From assembly GCA_902565895.1 (NCBI GenBank), contig CACFGV010000019.1, positions 1 through 37,650 of the forward strand: a DNA stretch of 37,650 bases. Direction: 5' to 3'. The stretch is from K189A clade bacterium (GTDB lineage Bacteria > Pseudomonadota > Gammaproteobacteria > Pseudomonadales > Azotimanducaceae). The notes beneath the pieces are model-generated. The model did not search any database. It had not been told where the DNA came from and saw nothing but the letters and a program-made list of their open reading frames with translations. Position numbers and translations under genes: made by a program. Below are positions 1-9,269 of the stretch, piece by piece; the stretch's first letter is position 1; the number at the start of each line of letters is the position of its first letter.

Positions 1-585
1 GAACATGAAATAGAGCGTATTGCCCGGGTCGGTTTTGAGTTGGCTGCTAAGCGAAACGGCAGGTTATGTTCGGTGGACAAAGCCAATGTGCTTGAGGTCT
101 CACAACTATGGCGCGAAAAGGTCAGCGCTTTGGCGCCAGAGTACCCGGGCGTGGAGTTGTCACATATGTACGTAGACAATGCTGCAATGCAGTTAGTGCG
201 CGCGCCCAAGCAGTTCGATGTCATGGTAACGGGCAATATGTTTGGCGACATCTTGTCGGATGTGGCCGCTATGCTTACCGGTAGTTTGGGCATGTTGCCG
301 TCGGCGTCTTTGGCATCGAGTGGCACAGGGTTGTACGAGCCGGTACATGGCACTGCACCAGATATTGCAGGCCAGGACCTGGCGAATCCGTTGGCCACTA
401 TTTTGTCGGTTGGCATGATGTTTCGATACAGTCTAGACCTGCCTGAAGCGGCTGACCGCATTGATACTGCCGTGGCCGAGGTGCTGGAACAGGGTTATAG
501 AACCGCGGACATCGTAAGCGACGGCTTGAACCAGGTCGGCTGTCAGGCCATGGGTGAGTTAGTGCTGGCGCAACTCGCAAAATAA
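1..585 (+). CDS. leuB: 3-isopropylmalate dehydrogenase, C-terminal part (5' end outside window)
   Basis: The reading frame is open from base 1, so the gene is cut by the window edge and about 194 C-terminal residues are present (the full protein is usually about 360). LeuB oxidatively decarboxylates 3-isopropylmalate in leucine synthesis, using NAD and Mg or Mn. Visible family features are SVDKANVL with the catalytic Lys, [10 protein letters not shown] with the catalytic Asp, the metal-binding DILSD, and the NAD-site segment HGTAPDIAG. asd starts 19 bases downstream on the same strand, as in Pseudomonas. The isocitrate and tartrate dehydrogenase relatives are less likely given the neighbours and the [15 protein letters not shown] segment. 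Confidence 0.96.
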   Translation, partial: EHEIERIARVGFELAAKRNGRLCSVDKANVLEVSQLWREKVSALAPEYPGVELSHMYVDNAAMQLVRAPKQFDVMVTGNMFGDILSDVAAMLTGSLGMLPSASLASSGTGLYEPVHGTAPDIAGQDLANPLATILSVGMMFRYSLDLPEAADRIDTAVAEVLEQGYRTADIVSDGLNQVGCQAMGELVLAQLAK

Positions 586-604
586 AAGAGGTAGAAGTAC
601 AAAC

Positions 605-1642
605 ATGAGCTCAAGTTCTGGCTATAACGTTGCCATAGTGGGCGCAACAGGCGCGGTGGGTGAGGTGCTGTTAGAGATCTTGCAAGAGCGCAAATTTCCT
701 GTGGCGCAGCTGTATTTGTTGGCGTCTGAGCGATCCGCAGGCAAACGCCTACAGTTTCACGGTAAGTCTGTGCAAGTGCAGCGCCTAGATGAGTTCGATT
801 TTTCTCAAGCGCAGATTGGCCTGTTCTCTGCCGGTGGTGATTTGTCGGCACAATATGCTCCCAAAGCTGCCCAGGCAGGCTGTGTGGTAATCGACAACAC
901 CTCGTATTTTCGCTACGACGATGACATCCCTCTGGTGGTACCAGAAGTGAACCCCCAATGTGTGGCGGAATATAAGTCCCGTAACATTATCGCGAATCCA
1001 AATTGTTCGACCATACAAATGCTTGTTGCGCTAAAGCCTGTTCACGATGCGGTGGGGATTAAGCGCATAAACGTAGCTACTTATCAGGCGGTATCCGGTG
1101 CGGGTGCGAGTGGTATCAATGAGTTGGCGGGGCAAACCGCTAATTTGTTGAATGCAAAACCCATTGAACCATCAACCATGCCGGTTCAAATCGCATTTAA
1201 TGCAATCCCGCAAATTGATCAGTTTCAAGACAATGGCTACACCAAAGAAGAAATGAAAATGGTGTGGGAAACCCAGAAGATCTTGGGCGACGACAGCATT
1301 CAGGTGAATCCTACCTGTGTGCGCATTCCTGTTTTTTATGGCCACTCAGAAGCGGTGCACATTGAAACAGCAGAGCCTATTGAGGCTGCCGAGGTGGAGC
1401 GTTTGCTTGGGAAGGCTCCAGGCGTCAAAGTCTTTAAGGGTCAGAAATACCCGACGGCTGTGACCGATTCAGCAGGCACTGATCCAGTCTTTGTCGGGCG
1501 TATCCGCAAGGACATCTCCCACCAAAATGGGATCAACATGTGGGTGGTGTCAGACAATGTGCGCAAGGGTGCAGCACTCAACAGTATTCAGATTGCAGAA
1601 GTATTAGTGGCAGAACACTTGCTCGACAAACAGGCGGGTTAA
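605..1642 (+). CDS. asd: Aspartate-semialdehyde dehydrogenase
   Basis: This enzyme reduces aspartyl phosphate to aspartate semialdehyde with NADPH, in the pathway to lysine, diaminopimelate, threonine and methionine. The 345-residue length is normal for the family. The N-terminal nucleotide-binding motif GATGAVGE lies at residues 13-20. The active-site Cys is C134 in NPNCSTIQM, followed by the conserved segment QAVSGAGASG. The substrate-binding region around GHSEAVHIE is present. The ATG is preceded by AAAAGAGG about 12 bases upstream. Its stop codon directly abuts the fimV start. Confidence 0.96.
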   Translation: MSSSSGYNVAIVGATGAVGEVLLEILQERKFPVAQLYLLASERSAGKRLQFHGKSVQVQRLDEFDFSQAQIGLFSAGGDLSAQYAPKAAQAGCVVIDNTSYFRYDDDIPLVVPEVNPQCVAEYKSRNIIANPNCSTIQMLVALKPVHDAVGIKRINVATYQAVSGAGASGINELAGQTANLLNAKPIEPSTMPVQIAFNAIPQIDQFQDNGYTKEEMKMVWETQKILGDDSIQVNPTCVRIPVFYGHSEAVHIETAEPIEAAEVERLLGKAPGVKVFKGQKYPTAVTDSAGTDPVFVGRIRKDISHQNGINMWVVSDNVRKGAALNSIQIAEVLVAEHLLDKQAG

Positions 1643-3196
1643 ATGAAATTACTCGGGCAGATCGTCAGCGTTGGTTTTGCGCTGTGGCTGGCACAGGCTT
1701 CGGCAGTCGAGCTGTCGATTCCCCAGGTGGTGTCATTTCAAGGCCAAGATTTAAACGCCTTTGTTGATCTGCAAGGCTCTGATTCAGAGCTGCAAGTACA
1801 GCCAGGCAGCGCGTCAGACTACGCGCAGTTGCAAGTGCCGCGCTATTCGGTTGTAGAGCAACTGCAACTGGCTATAGTAGATGCCCCCCTGGGTGGGCAA
1901 CGTCTAAGCGTGCGGAGCACTCGTCCTATCGTCGAGCCTAACATTCAACTTGTGGTGCGGATCATTGACGGTGTCGAGCAACATGCGCGCTCGCTATCCA
2001 TCGTCATTCCCGCACCACTTAGCGCCTCCGTTGCTGCAACGCTGCAAACGAGCGAAAACCGCCGCACTAAGCTTACTCGTCCTAAGGACACGCTATGGAG
2101 CGTTGCGACCGATACCCGCGATAGTGGCGAAGTGACGGTGCAGCAACAGATGCTCGCCATTGTCCGCCTCAATCCTGATGCTTTTATTGCTGAGAACGTA
2201 AATGGCTTAAAGAGCGGTTACTTGTTGCAGTTGCCGGAGTTGTTTGAGGCCAGTTTGCTCACTGCCAGTGCAGCGCTGCGAGAGGTAAAACGACAATACA
2301 AAACCTGGGTTGAAGAAGGGTACGGCCAAGCCGCGCCTCAACCAACACCGAGTAATGGTGGACGCCTACGTATCGTTGCCACGCAACCCGACCGAGAAGG
2401 TGGCCGAGACCGCGTCGAGCAGAGCAGCCAAATGCCACCCGCAGCTCCTCCGCAAAGCGTTGTTAGTAATACGACGGACATAGAACAAGCTGGGGCAACA
2501 GAGCCAGCGGCGCTAGAAATATTCGCTTCGTCTGGTGAGACCTCTGGCGCAGATTCGGCGCCAGCCGAAGTAGCATCAGTAGGGTCATTGGCTGATGAAT
2601 CGCGGTTTCAGTCACCTGAGCCGCAATCTGCAACGCCGGTACCTAGCCCGACCGCAAAGGCCTACACGCCACCAGGGCAATCCTTTGATCCCCAATCGGT
2701 GACTGCTCTTGGTGCCGGAGCCGAAGATCAACCTTTCTATCCAGGGCCCGTGGGCATCATCGCAACCCTCGCCCTAACGCTTCTCGTGTTGCTGATGGTC
2801 TGGCGGCGCAGACGCAATACCGAAGCCAAGGTAGCTGGTACAGCAAGCCAAACCGAGGCCGGCTCAGACTTTATGGAGCCCACGGTTGCGCGTTTTGATA
2901 AAGAAGTAAGTCCCGGAGCGGATGGCGTGGCTGAGGCCGTGCAAGCACCTGACGATGACCAGAACGGTCAGCCTAATGCGCCGTTGTTGGTGTCAACCAG
3001 TGGTTTGCCGTCTATGTCTGCTGGCACCGACGAAGATGACATTATCGAAACTCGCATTAAGTTGGCGGTAGCGTTCATCGAAGTAGGGGATGACGAGGGC
3101 GCTCGTGAGCTGCTGCAAGAAGTATTAGAGGAAGGCGACGAAGAACAGCAAACCTCCGCGCGATTGCTGTTGGAAGAGCTCGACAATCCAGAGTAA
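1643..3196 (+). CDS. fimV: FimV/HubP-family polar landmark protein (short form)
   Basis: This is a FimV-like inner-membrane protein, a family that organises the cell pole, type IV pili and peptidoglycan-linked functions. A signal peptide covers about residues 1-22. A periplasmic LysM-like region follows (KDTLWSVA ... LKSGYLLQLPELF, about 150-200). A long Pro/Ser/Ala-rich linker leads to one membrane segment near residues 370-388 (GIIATLALTLLVLLMVW), then an acidic cytoplasmic tail. The tail ends in the FimV C-terminal helical motif (IKLAVAFIEVGDDEGARELL). At 517 residues it is much shorter than Pseudomonas FimV, mainly through a shorter cytoplasmic region. Its place between asd and truA is the classic fimV position. 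The ATG begins on the base after the asd stop, so translation is probably coupled. Confidence 0.88.
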   Translation: MKLLGQIVSVGFALWLAQASAVELSIPQVVSFQGQDLNAFVDLQGSDSELQVQPGSASDYAQLQVPRYSVVEQLQLAIVDAPLGGQRLSVRSTRPIVEPNIQLVVRIIDGVEQHARSLSIVIPAPLSASVAATLQTSENRRTKLTRPKDTLWSVATDTRDSGEVTVQQQMLAIVRLNPDAFIAENVNGLKSGYLLQLPELFEASLLTASAALREVKRQYKTWVEEGYGQAAPQPTPSNGGRLRIVATQPDREGGRDRVEQSSQMPPAAPPQSVVSNTTDIEQAGATEPAALEIFASSGETSGADSAPAEVASVGSLADESRFQSPEPQSATPVPSPTAKAYTPPGQSFDPQSVTALGAGAEDQPFYPGPVGIIATLALTLLVLLMVWRRRRNTEAKVAGTASQTEAGSDFMEPTVARFDKEVSPGADGVAEAVQAPDDDQNGQPNAPLLVSTSGLPSMSAGTDEDDIIETRIKLAVAFIEVGDDEGARELLQEVLEEGDEEQQTSARLLLEELDNPE

Positions 3197-3222
3197 TCGA
3201 GAAGTCCGGGCGCTGAACGATC

Positions 3223-4014
3223 ATGAGCCAGCAATACAACTACGCGCTAGCTGTTCAATATGCCGGGGGCGAGTTCAGCGGTTGGCAGCGTCAACCACAT
3301 GCAGATACTGTTCAGGGCGCGATGGAAACGGCTATATCGAGTTTGGCAAACGAACCTATGACGCTCAGTGTCGCGGGGCGCACTGATGCTGGAGTGCACG
3401 CAACCGGCCAGATCGCGGGTTTCACCAGCAGCTTAGGGCCAGATCAGCGAAACTGGCAACGAGGCCTCAACGCGCTTACGTCGAAGTCGATTTATGTTGA
3501 TTGGGTAAGAGTAATGCCCATGGAATTTCACCCCCGTTACAGCGCAGCAGCGCGGCGTTACACTTATGTGTTTTTTGATCAGCAGCGGTCTGATCCGTTC
3601 ATTGATGGATTAGCTTGGTGCTGCGACCCTTTGGATGCTGATCGCATGCACCGCCAGGCGCAGGTTCTAGTGGGTGAACATGATTTTTCCAGTTTTCGGG
3701 GTGCGGGCTGTCAGTCTGTATCCGCTATGCGCCGTGTGGATCAGATATGGGTGCGCAGACTTGGCGCGTTTGTGGTCATGGAAATTGAGGCCAATGCCTT
3801 TCTGCTACACATGGTGCGTAACATTGCCTCTGGCCTCCGTCAGGTCGGCCATGGCGAGCAAGACAGTTACCTTGGCAACGTATTGGCCGCACAGAACCGG
3901 AATGCCCTGGGCCCTACAGCACCGCCTCAAGGTCTGTATTTGAGCTGTGTTCGCTACCCAGATTTTGAGCTACCGGCGGCACCTGTAACCCCTTCCATAC
4001 TACGGTCGCTATAG
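3223..4014 (+). CDS. truA: tRNA pseudouridine(38-40) synthase
   Basis: TruA converts uridines 38, 39 and 40 of the tRNA anticodon arm to pseudouridine. The 263-residue length fits the family. The catalytic Asp is D55 in AGRTDAGVHA. Other conserved blocks are the N-terminal YAGGEFSGWQRQP, the RRYTYVFFD block, DFSSFRGAGC and the C-terminal FLLHMVRNIASGL. It lies 26 bases after fimV. A 132-base gap follows before trpF, the longest in this cluster, and I found no clear promoter or attenuator in it. Confidence 0.95.
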   Translation: MSQQYNYALAVQYAGGEFSGWQRQPHADTVQGAMETAISSLANEPMTLSVAGRTDAGVHATGQIAGFTSSLGPDQRNWQRGLNALTSKSIYVDWVRVMPMEFHPRYSAAARRYTYVFFDQQRSDPFIDGLAWCCDPLDADRMHRQAQVLVGEHDFSSFRGAGCQSVSAMRRVDQIWVRRLGAFVVMEIEANAFLLHMVRNIASGLRQVGHGEQDSYLGNVLAAQNRNALGPTAPPQGLYLSCVRYPDFELPAAPVTPSILRSL

Positions 4015-4146
4015 TGGGTAAAAACACCTTGTCCAATCTATGGGTAACGCCGCAAAGGTCGCAGTGCGCGGCGATCGCAACACTGTGCTTTCGTTGCCGT
4101 GCCTCTGAGACTAGACTGTGCCGCTTAGCCGCGATGAGGCAATGAC

Positions 4147-4797
4147 GTGGGATTGTCAAATCCGCCCTGGTGCAAGATTTGTGGCCTGACTCGGATTCAG
4201 GACGCTACCCAAACAGTGGGTTGTGGGGCCAATGCGATTGGTTTGAATTTTTATCCTCACAGCCCCCGCTATATCGACGTTCAAACAGCCCAACAACTGA
4301 GTGCGGAGTCGATTAAAGTCGACGCGGATTGCCAAAAGGTCGGATTGTTTGTGAACCCAACGGCGTCAGAAGTCAATGACGTGATAGCGCAGGTGACGTT
4401 GGACATGTTGCAATTCAGTGGCGAGGAAAGCGCTGAATTTTGTCGTAGTTTTGGCATGCCTTATCTCAAGGCCGTTAAGATGCAGCAGGGTACCCAACTA
4501 GAGACCTACGAGGTTGAATACCCAGACGCCTGGGCGCTGCTATTGGATACTCATGATCCGAACCAAGCGGGGGGCACGGGGCAGGTTTTTGATTGGGGGC
4601 TATGGCCGAAACGTAGTGCCAAGCGGTTGATTTTGGCAGGTGGCTTAAGTCCAGAAAACGTCGCGTCAGCCGTGCAACAATTGGCGCCGTTTGGTGTCGA
4701 TGTCAGCAGTGGCGTCGAAGGCGACGACAAAGGTATTAAAGACAGCGGGCGTGTGCGCCGCTTTATACAGGAAGCAAAAAATGGCGGAAGCAACTGA
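4147..4797 (+). CDS. trpF: Phosphoribosylanthranilate isomerase
   Basis: TrpF performs the Amadori rearrangement of phosphoribosylanthranilate to CdRP in tryptophan synthesis. The protein is a 216-residue TIM barrel. The catalytic Cys is in KICGLT near the N-terminus, and the other key Asp is in [10 protein letters not shown] near the C-terminus. GTGQVFDW and [11 protein letters not shown] are also family blocks. I chose the GTG start because an in-frame stop lies four codons upstream and a GAGG ribosome site is seven bases before it. It overlaps the trpB start by 17 bases, so the two are probably translated together. Confidence 0.94.
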   Translation: MGLSNPPWCKICGLTRIQDATQTVGCGANAIGLNFYPHSPRYIDVQTAQQLSAESIKVDADCQKVGLFVNPTASEVNDVIAQVTLDMLQFSGEESAEFCRSFGMPYLKAVKMQQGTQLETYEVEYPDAWALLLDTHDPNQAGGTGQVFDWGLWPKRSAKRLILAGGLSPENVASAVQQLAPFGVDVSSGVEGDDKGIKDSGRVRRFIQEAKNGGSN

Positions 4798-6001
4798 CGG
4801 CAGCAACTATGCCCAACCCACTGATGACGGTCACTTTGGCGATTACGGCGGTCGCTTTGTTGCCGAGACGCTGACTCATGCGTTGGACGACTTGGCGCGT
4901 TTGTATAACGAGGTCAAAGACGATCCCGACTTCAAGCGCGAGTTACATACGGACTTAGCACACTTCGTTGGTCGACCCACACCACTGTACCTTGCTGAAC
5001 GTCTTACCGAGACACTAGGCGGTGCTGCGGTCTACTTAAAACGAGAGGATCTGAACCATACAGGCGCGCACAAAGTGTGTAACACCATAGGCCAAGCCTT
5101 GCTGGCCAAGCGCATGGGCAAGCCGCGAGTGATCGCGGAAACTGGCGCTGGTCAACATGGCGTTGCAACCGCCACCGTTGCGGCGCGGCTGGGGTTGCAG
5201 TGCGATGTTTATATGGGTGCGGAAGATGTGCAGCGGCAAAGCCTTAATGTGTATCGTATGAAGCTGATGGGGGCTAACGTCATTCCAGTGACGTCTGGGT
5301 CAAAAACACTCAAAGATGCCATGAATGAGGCCATGCGCGACTGGGTAACGAACGTAGATGACACCCACTATATTATCGGCACCGTTGCCGGTCCCCATCC
5401 CTATCCTATGATTGTTCGAGACTTCGCGGCCACCATCGGGCAAGAAGCGCGGGCCCAGATGTTAGAGCAAGTAGGGTGCTTGCCAGACGTAGTGGTGGCG
5501 TGTGTTGGCGGCGGCTCTAATGCCATGGGTATTTTTTATCCATTTATAGACGACGTAGACGTTGCGTTGGTCGGAGTCGAGGCGGGTGGCCACGGCATTG
5601 CTAGCGGCGCCCACGCAGCGCCCTTGAACGATGGCAAAGTTGGCGTCCTACATGGCAATCGCTCCTATCTTATGTCTGATGCGGATGGGCAGATCAAAGA
5701 GACGCACTCTATATCCGCTGGGCTCGATTACCCCGGTGTAGGGCCAGAACATTCCCATCTTAAAGACATAGGACGGGCCACTTATGCCAGTGCGACTGAC
5801 GACGAAGCCATGGCAGCGTTTAGGCTCTTGAACAGCCGCGAAGGCATATTACCTGCGTTGGAAACCAGTCATGCATTGGCATGGGTCAGCGCCAATGCGC
5901 CGTTAATGAGTAAAGACCAGTCGATATTAGTTAACCTGAGTGGTCGAGGGGATAAAGATATTCTTACAGTGGCGGGTATCGATGGAATCAGCCTTACATG
6001 A
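4781..6001 (+). CDS. trpB: Tryptophan synthase beta chain
   Basis: This PLP enzyme condenses indole with serine to make tryptophan, in an alpha2-beta2 complex with TrpA. The frame is open further upstream, but the ATG at 4781 gives the usual 406-residue length, has AGGAAG just before it, and starts close to the conserved [14 protein letters not shown] block. The PLP-binding Lys is K98 in [20 protein letters not shown] carries the catalytic Glu, and [10 protein letters not shown] is the phosphate-binding loop. It overlaps trpF at its start and shares an ATGA overlap with trpA, which favours coupled, stoichiometric synthesis. Confidence 0.96.
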   Translation: MAEATDGSNYAQPTDDGHFGDYGGRFVAETLTHALDDLARLYNEVKDDPDFKRELHTDLAHFVGRPTPLYLAERLTETLGGAAVYLKREDLNHTGAHKVCNTIGQALLAKRMGKPRVIAETGAGQHGVATATVAARLGLQCDVYMGAEDVQRQSLNVYRMKLMGANVIPVTSGSKTLKDAMNEAMRDWVTNVDDTHYIIGTVAGPHPYPMIVRDFAATIGQEARAQMLEQVGCLPDVVVACVGGGSNAMGIFYPFIDDVDVALVGVEAGGHGIASGAHAAPLNDGKVGVLHGNRSYLMSDADGQIKETHSISAGLDYPGVGPEHSHLKDIGRATYASATDDEAMAAFRLLNSREGILPALETSHALAWVSANAPLMSKDQSILVNLSGRGDKDILTVAGIDGISLT

Positions 6002-6813
6002 ACCCGACCCATACGCGAATAAGTAGGCGTTTGCATACCTGTCGTGAGTCGAACCGCACAGCCCTCTTGAGCTTTGTCACGGCAGCGGATCCTGGACCAG
6101 AGTACACCGTACCAGCGCTGCATGGGTTGGTTGCCGGTGGTGTGGACATTTTAGAATTGGGAATACCGTTTTCTGATCCGGAAGCCGAAGGACCTGCCAT
6201 CCAGGCGGCAAATGAGCGCGCTCTAGCCCAAGGCATAACGCTCGCTCAAGTGTTAGAAATGGTTGCAGAGTTTCGCTACAAAGATGCGGATACGCCGGTT
6301 GTGCTGATGGGCTATTTGAACTCCGTGTTGGCGATGGAAAATTTTGCCGAGCGTGCTGCCGAGGCGGGCGTTGATGGTCTGATCATGGTCAATTTGCCGC
6401 CAGAAGAGGGCGACAGATTGCAGCAGCAGTTGGCAGCGCACCATATCGACCTGATCTATTTGCTTGCGCCTACAACGACCGACGAACGGGCACAACAGAT
6501 TGCCGCTAAGGCCAGCGGTTTCATTTACTACGTCTCACTTAAAGGCATCACTGGCGCCAGCCATTTGCAAACCGACGAGGTGGCAGCGCGACTCCAGCAG
6601 TTACGCGGCTATACCCCACTGCCGTTTTGTGTCGGTTTCGGTATCAAAGATGCAACTACGGCAAAAGCGCTGGCGCCTCATGCGGATGGTGTTGTGGTCG
6701 GCAGTGCCTTAGTGAATAGCATGGCCGCTGGTGGCGACGTTGCTGCAGTGGTAGAGCGGCTCCAGCAACAAGCTGCTGATATCCGCAAGGGTATTGACGC
6801 GGCAGATCAGTAG
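5998..6813 (+). CDS. trpA: Tryptophan synthase alpha chain
   Basis: TrpA cleaves indole-3-glycerol phosphate to indole and glyceraldehyde 3-phosphate, and indole is channelled to TrpB. The 271-residue length is normal. The catalytic Glu (E49 in E. coli) is E53 in [11 protein letters not shown]. The residue matching the second catalytic acid, Asp60 in E. coli, is Glu here (E64, in [11 protein letters not shown]). The SLKGITGA loop and the [13 protein letters not shown] phosphate site are present. The start overlaps the trpB stop as ATGA. folC follows 17 bases after the stop, with no accD between them. Confidence 0.95.
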   Translation: MNPTHTRISRRLHTCRESNRTALLSFVTAADPGPEYTVPALHGLVAGGVDILELGIPFSDPEAEGPAIQAANERALAQGITLAQVLEMVAEFRYKDADTPVVLMGYLNSVLAMENFAERAAEAGVDGLIMVNLPPEEGDRLQQQLAAHHIDLIYLLAPTTTDERAQQIAAKASGFIYYVSLKGITGASHLQTDEVAARLQQLRGYTPLPFCVGFGIKDATTAKALAPHADGVVVGSALVNSMAAGGDVAAVVERLQQQAADIRKGIDAADQ

Positions 6814-6830
6814 CTGCCGGAGCCGCGGTA

Positions 6831-8075
6831 ATGGACTTAGATGCCTGGCTTGAGTACATCGCTCAGCAGCATCAACAAACCATTGACATGGGTTTGAGTC
6901 GCACCGAGCAAATGGTGCAGAGGCTTGGCCTCACTCAGCCTGCTCCAAAAGTCATTACGGTAGCCGGTACCAATGGTAAGGGCTCTACAGTCATTGGCAT
7001 TGAGTCGTTGTTGCTCGGCGCAGGGCTCCGTGTGGCTAGCACCTTATCTCCTCATATCCAGCGCTTTAATGAGCGCTTGCGCGTTGATGGCGTTGAACTC
7101 GAAGACGACGTCATATGTGCCGCGTTCGCAGAATTAGAAGCGGCCCGATGCATCGAACCTGTTTTGCCGCTGACCTATTTTGAATTCTCCGCCTTAGCCG
7201 CTTTGTGGAGTGCGAAAACACACAAGGTGGACGTTGCGATTCTGGAAATCGGTTTAGGTGGACGGTTGGACGCTTTTAACGTGATCGACGCCGATGTTGC
7301 AGTGATTACCAGCATCGGTTTGGATCACCAAAGTTTCCTTGGCAACACGCGCGAGGCCATTGGCACAGAGAAAGCTGGTATTTTACGCCCGGGCCAGCAG
7401 GTCGTTTTGGGTGAGGATATGCCTAGCACGGTCATTCAGCGCTGTGACGACTTGCAGCTGAAGCCCAAACGCGCGGGCGTAGACTTCAAGGTTGCAATAG
7501 ATCATGGGCAAAATACTTGGAGCCTTCAGTGGGATGGGGATGAAGTGGATCAGTTACCCATTGGCCATTTGGCACCCAATAATATCGCTTTGGCCTACCA
7601 GGCGGCGATGCATCTTGTGCCTATAACCGCTAGCAATCTTGCGCGCACAGCAGAACATGGCTTCATCGCCGGGCGCCTGCAACAGGTGTCCCTGCAAGGA
7701 CGGTTATGTGTGCATGATGTCGGGCATAATCCCGCTGGGGCTGCTTTTTTGACTAAACAATTGTTGCAGCGCAACCTTCGCCCAAAGTGGGTGTTGTGTG
7801 CGATGTTGGCTGATAAGAATCACCTTGGTGTGTATCGCGAGTTGAGCAGCGTTTTTGATAGTTCTTGGATCTTAGTGGACAGTCAAGGCGATCGAGGCTT
7901 TAGTGCGGCGCAACTGGGTATGGCTATGGGTATTGACTGTGAGCAGGCGCCAGATATGGCCACTGCCCTTGATCAGGCTATGATGGCGAGCGATGTCGGT
8001 GATGTTATTCTGGTCTTCGGCTCTTTCAATGCGATCGAACAAAGCCCATGGCTCGAATTGAATCATGACCAATGA
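6831..8075 (+). CDS. folC: Bifunctional dihydrofolate/folylpolyglutamate synthase
   Basis: FolC adds glutamate to dihydropteroate and to reduced folates in an ATP-dependent Mur-ligase-type reaction. The protein has 414 residues. The ATP-binding loop GTNGKGS is at about residues 46-52, followed by SPHIQRFNERLRVDG. EIGLGGRLDAFN and ITSIGLDH are also typical, as is the C-terminal HDVGHNPAGA block. GGAG lies about eight bases before the ATG. The last 11 bases overlap the start of the SPOR gene, as expected in the folC-dedD-cvpA-purF arrangement. Confidence 0.95.
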   Translation: MDLDAWLEYIAQQHQQTIDMGLSRTEQMVQRLGLTQPAPKVITVAGTNGKGSTVIGIESLLLGAGLRVASTLSPHIQRFNERLRVDGVELEDDVICAAFAELEAARCIEPVLPLTYFEFSALAALWSAKTHKVDVAILEIGLGGRLDAFNVIDADVAVITSIGLDHQSFLGNTREAIGTEKAGILRPGQQVVLGEDMPSTVIQRCDDLQLKPKRAGVDFKVAIDHGQNTWSLQWDGDEVDQLPIGHLAPNNIALAYQAAMHLVPITASNLARTAEHGFIAGRLQQVSLQGRLCVHDVGHNPAGAAFLTKQLLQRNLRPKWVLCAMLADKNHLGVYRELSSVFDSSWILVDSQGDRGFSAAQLGMAMGIDCEQAPDMATALDQAMMASDVGDVILVFGSFNAIEQSPWLELNHDQ

Positions 8076-8670
8076 ACGTTTCAGGCTGCGGTTCACCACC
8101 GCTCTGGTGGTGTTCTCTCTGCTGCTGATCACTGTGCCAACGCTATTCGACGGCCCATCAGTTGACTACCAAACATTCGCCATCAACGGCAGCGCGCCAC
8201 TGCGCGAGGAGCGGGTGCAAAAACTGCGGCAACAGTTGTCAGCCCCATTGCAAAAAACGCCTGCTGTACCGAGCTATGAAGAGGTCGCCCCGGCGAGCGA
8301 TGTGATTGATCGAGTGCGTCGGCTTAACGCGGAAGTCGACGAGGATGGATTCAATACTGAGAACGGTACTCGGTTTGGAGAACCGGTGTTGCGGCCTGTG
8401 CGCAAAAGCAGCAGGGTGCTTGCCGTCCTCGTAAATGAGTTGAGGGATTCCAAAGCTGCTTTAACGTTACGTGATCAACTGCGTAACGACGGCTACGAGG
8501 CTTTCACCAGTGTCGCCAAACGCAAAGTTGGTGGCGAAAATAGTGTAGAAAATCTGGTTCATCGAGTCGCGATCGGTCCATTGCTGAGTCATACTGAGGC
8601 TCGAGAGATGCGCGACGTATTGAGTGTTGCCATGAACCTTGAGCCCCGTGTAGTAGAGATGAGTCAGTAG
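8065..8670 (+). CDS. DedD-like SPOR-domain cell-division protein
   Basis: This is a 201-residue single-pass inner-membrane protein. It has a short cytoplasmic N-terminus, a membrane helix at about residues 10-27 (TTALVVFSLLLITVPTLF), and a periplasmic linker. The C-terminal SPOR domain spans about 112-198 (LAVLVNELRDSKAALTLRDQ ... VHRVAIGPLLSHTEA). SPOR domains bind denuded septal peptidoglycan, and DedD supports constriction in E. coli. Position supports the call, since folC, a SPOR gene, cvpA and purF are neighbours across many Gammaproteobacteria. Sequence similarity among DedD proteins is weak, so family membership rests mainly on architecture and context. Confidence 0.85.
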   Translation: MTNERFRLRFTTALVVFSLLLITVPTLFDGPSVDYQTFAINGSAPLREERVQKLRQQLSAPLQKTPAVPSYEEVAPASDVIDRVRRLNAEVDEDGFNTENGTRFGEPVLRPVRKSSRVLAVLVNELRDSKAALTLRDQLRNDGYEAFTSVAKRKVGGENSVENLVHRVAIGPLLSHTEAREMRDVLSVAMNLEPRVVEMSQ

Positions 8671-8674
8671 TGCT

Positions 8675-9235
8675 ATGCCAATGTTCGACGTAATTATAGT
8701 TGGCCTTATCATTATTTCAGCCGTGATCGGTCTGACGCGTGGCTTTGTCAAAGAAGCGACGTCGTTGGGAGCTTGGATAGGTGCAGTCGCGGCTGCCATG
8801 TTTTTTGGGCCAGTGTTGGCGTCAACTTTTCCCGACGAATGGGCAGACAGTCCGCTAGGTTTGAACGCAGCGTATGGGATCATGTTCACCATCGCTGTCA
8901 TCGTTGGCCTGAACCTGCAGTTGTTCCTAACGAGAGCGGTATCGTCCTCGGGACTTACAGGGACCGACCGCTTTCTTGGCATCATTTTTGGTGGATTTCG
9001 TGGGGTGGTTGTTGTGACTGTGTTGTTGATGGGTATTCAAACCTTTGCCAGTGGGGCGTACTGGTGGGAAGCCTCAGAACTCAAAGACACCTACCTCGAT
9101 TTTGAAGACGAGGTATGGGGAGGCCTTGATTACGCAAATGAGGTGATGAGCGACTTACGTCAGCAAGGGGAGGACGCTGAAGCGCCTGATCTTCCCGATG
9201 ATGTCGAGCTGGATTTTGAAGACTATGAGTATTGA
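8675..9235 (+). CDS. cvpA: CvpA-family membrane protein (colicin V production protein)
   Basis: This is a 186-residue protein with about four hydrophobic helices, near residues 5-22, 31-50, 66-86 and 103-122, and a strongly acidic C-terminal tail. The N-terminal IIVGLIIISAVIGLTRGFVK and the segment TDRFLGIIFGGFRGVVVV are typical of CvpA. The biochemical role is not settled; the family has been linked to envelope stability and colicin V export. It begins four bases after the SPOR gene and precedes purF by 34 bases, the conserved arrangement. A second in-frame ATG two codons in could be the true start. Confidence 0.92.
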   Translation: MPMFDVIIVGLIIISAVIGLTRGFVKEATSLGAWIGAVAAAMFFGPVLASTFPDEWADSPLGLNAAYGIMFTIAVIVGLNLQLFLTRAVSSSGLTGTDRFLGIIFGGFRGVVVVTVLLMGIQTFASGAYWWEASELKDTYLDFEDEVWGGLDYANEVMSDLRQQGEDAEAPDLPDDVELDFEDYEY

Positions 9236-9269
9236 GCAACGCCTCGTCGCTGGCGGGACAGCATAGATT

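Noticed and set aside
4015-4146. Possible trp attenuator or leader peptide before trpF
   Set aside because: The only small frame (ATG at 4039) has no Trp codons and no ribosome site, and no terminator hairpin with a T run follows.
8467-8985. 172-codon minus-strand open frame across the SPOR and cvpA genes
   Set aside because: Both plus-strand genes are recognisable and in conserved order; the antisense frame is a shadow.
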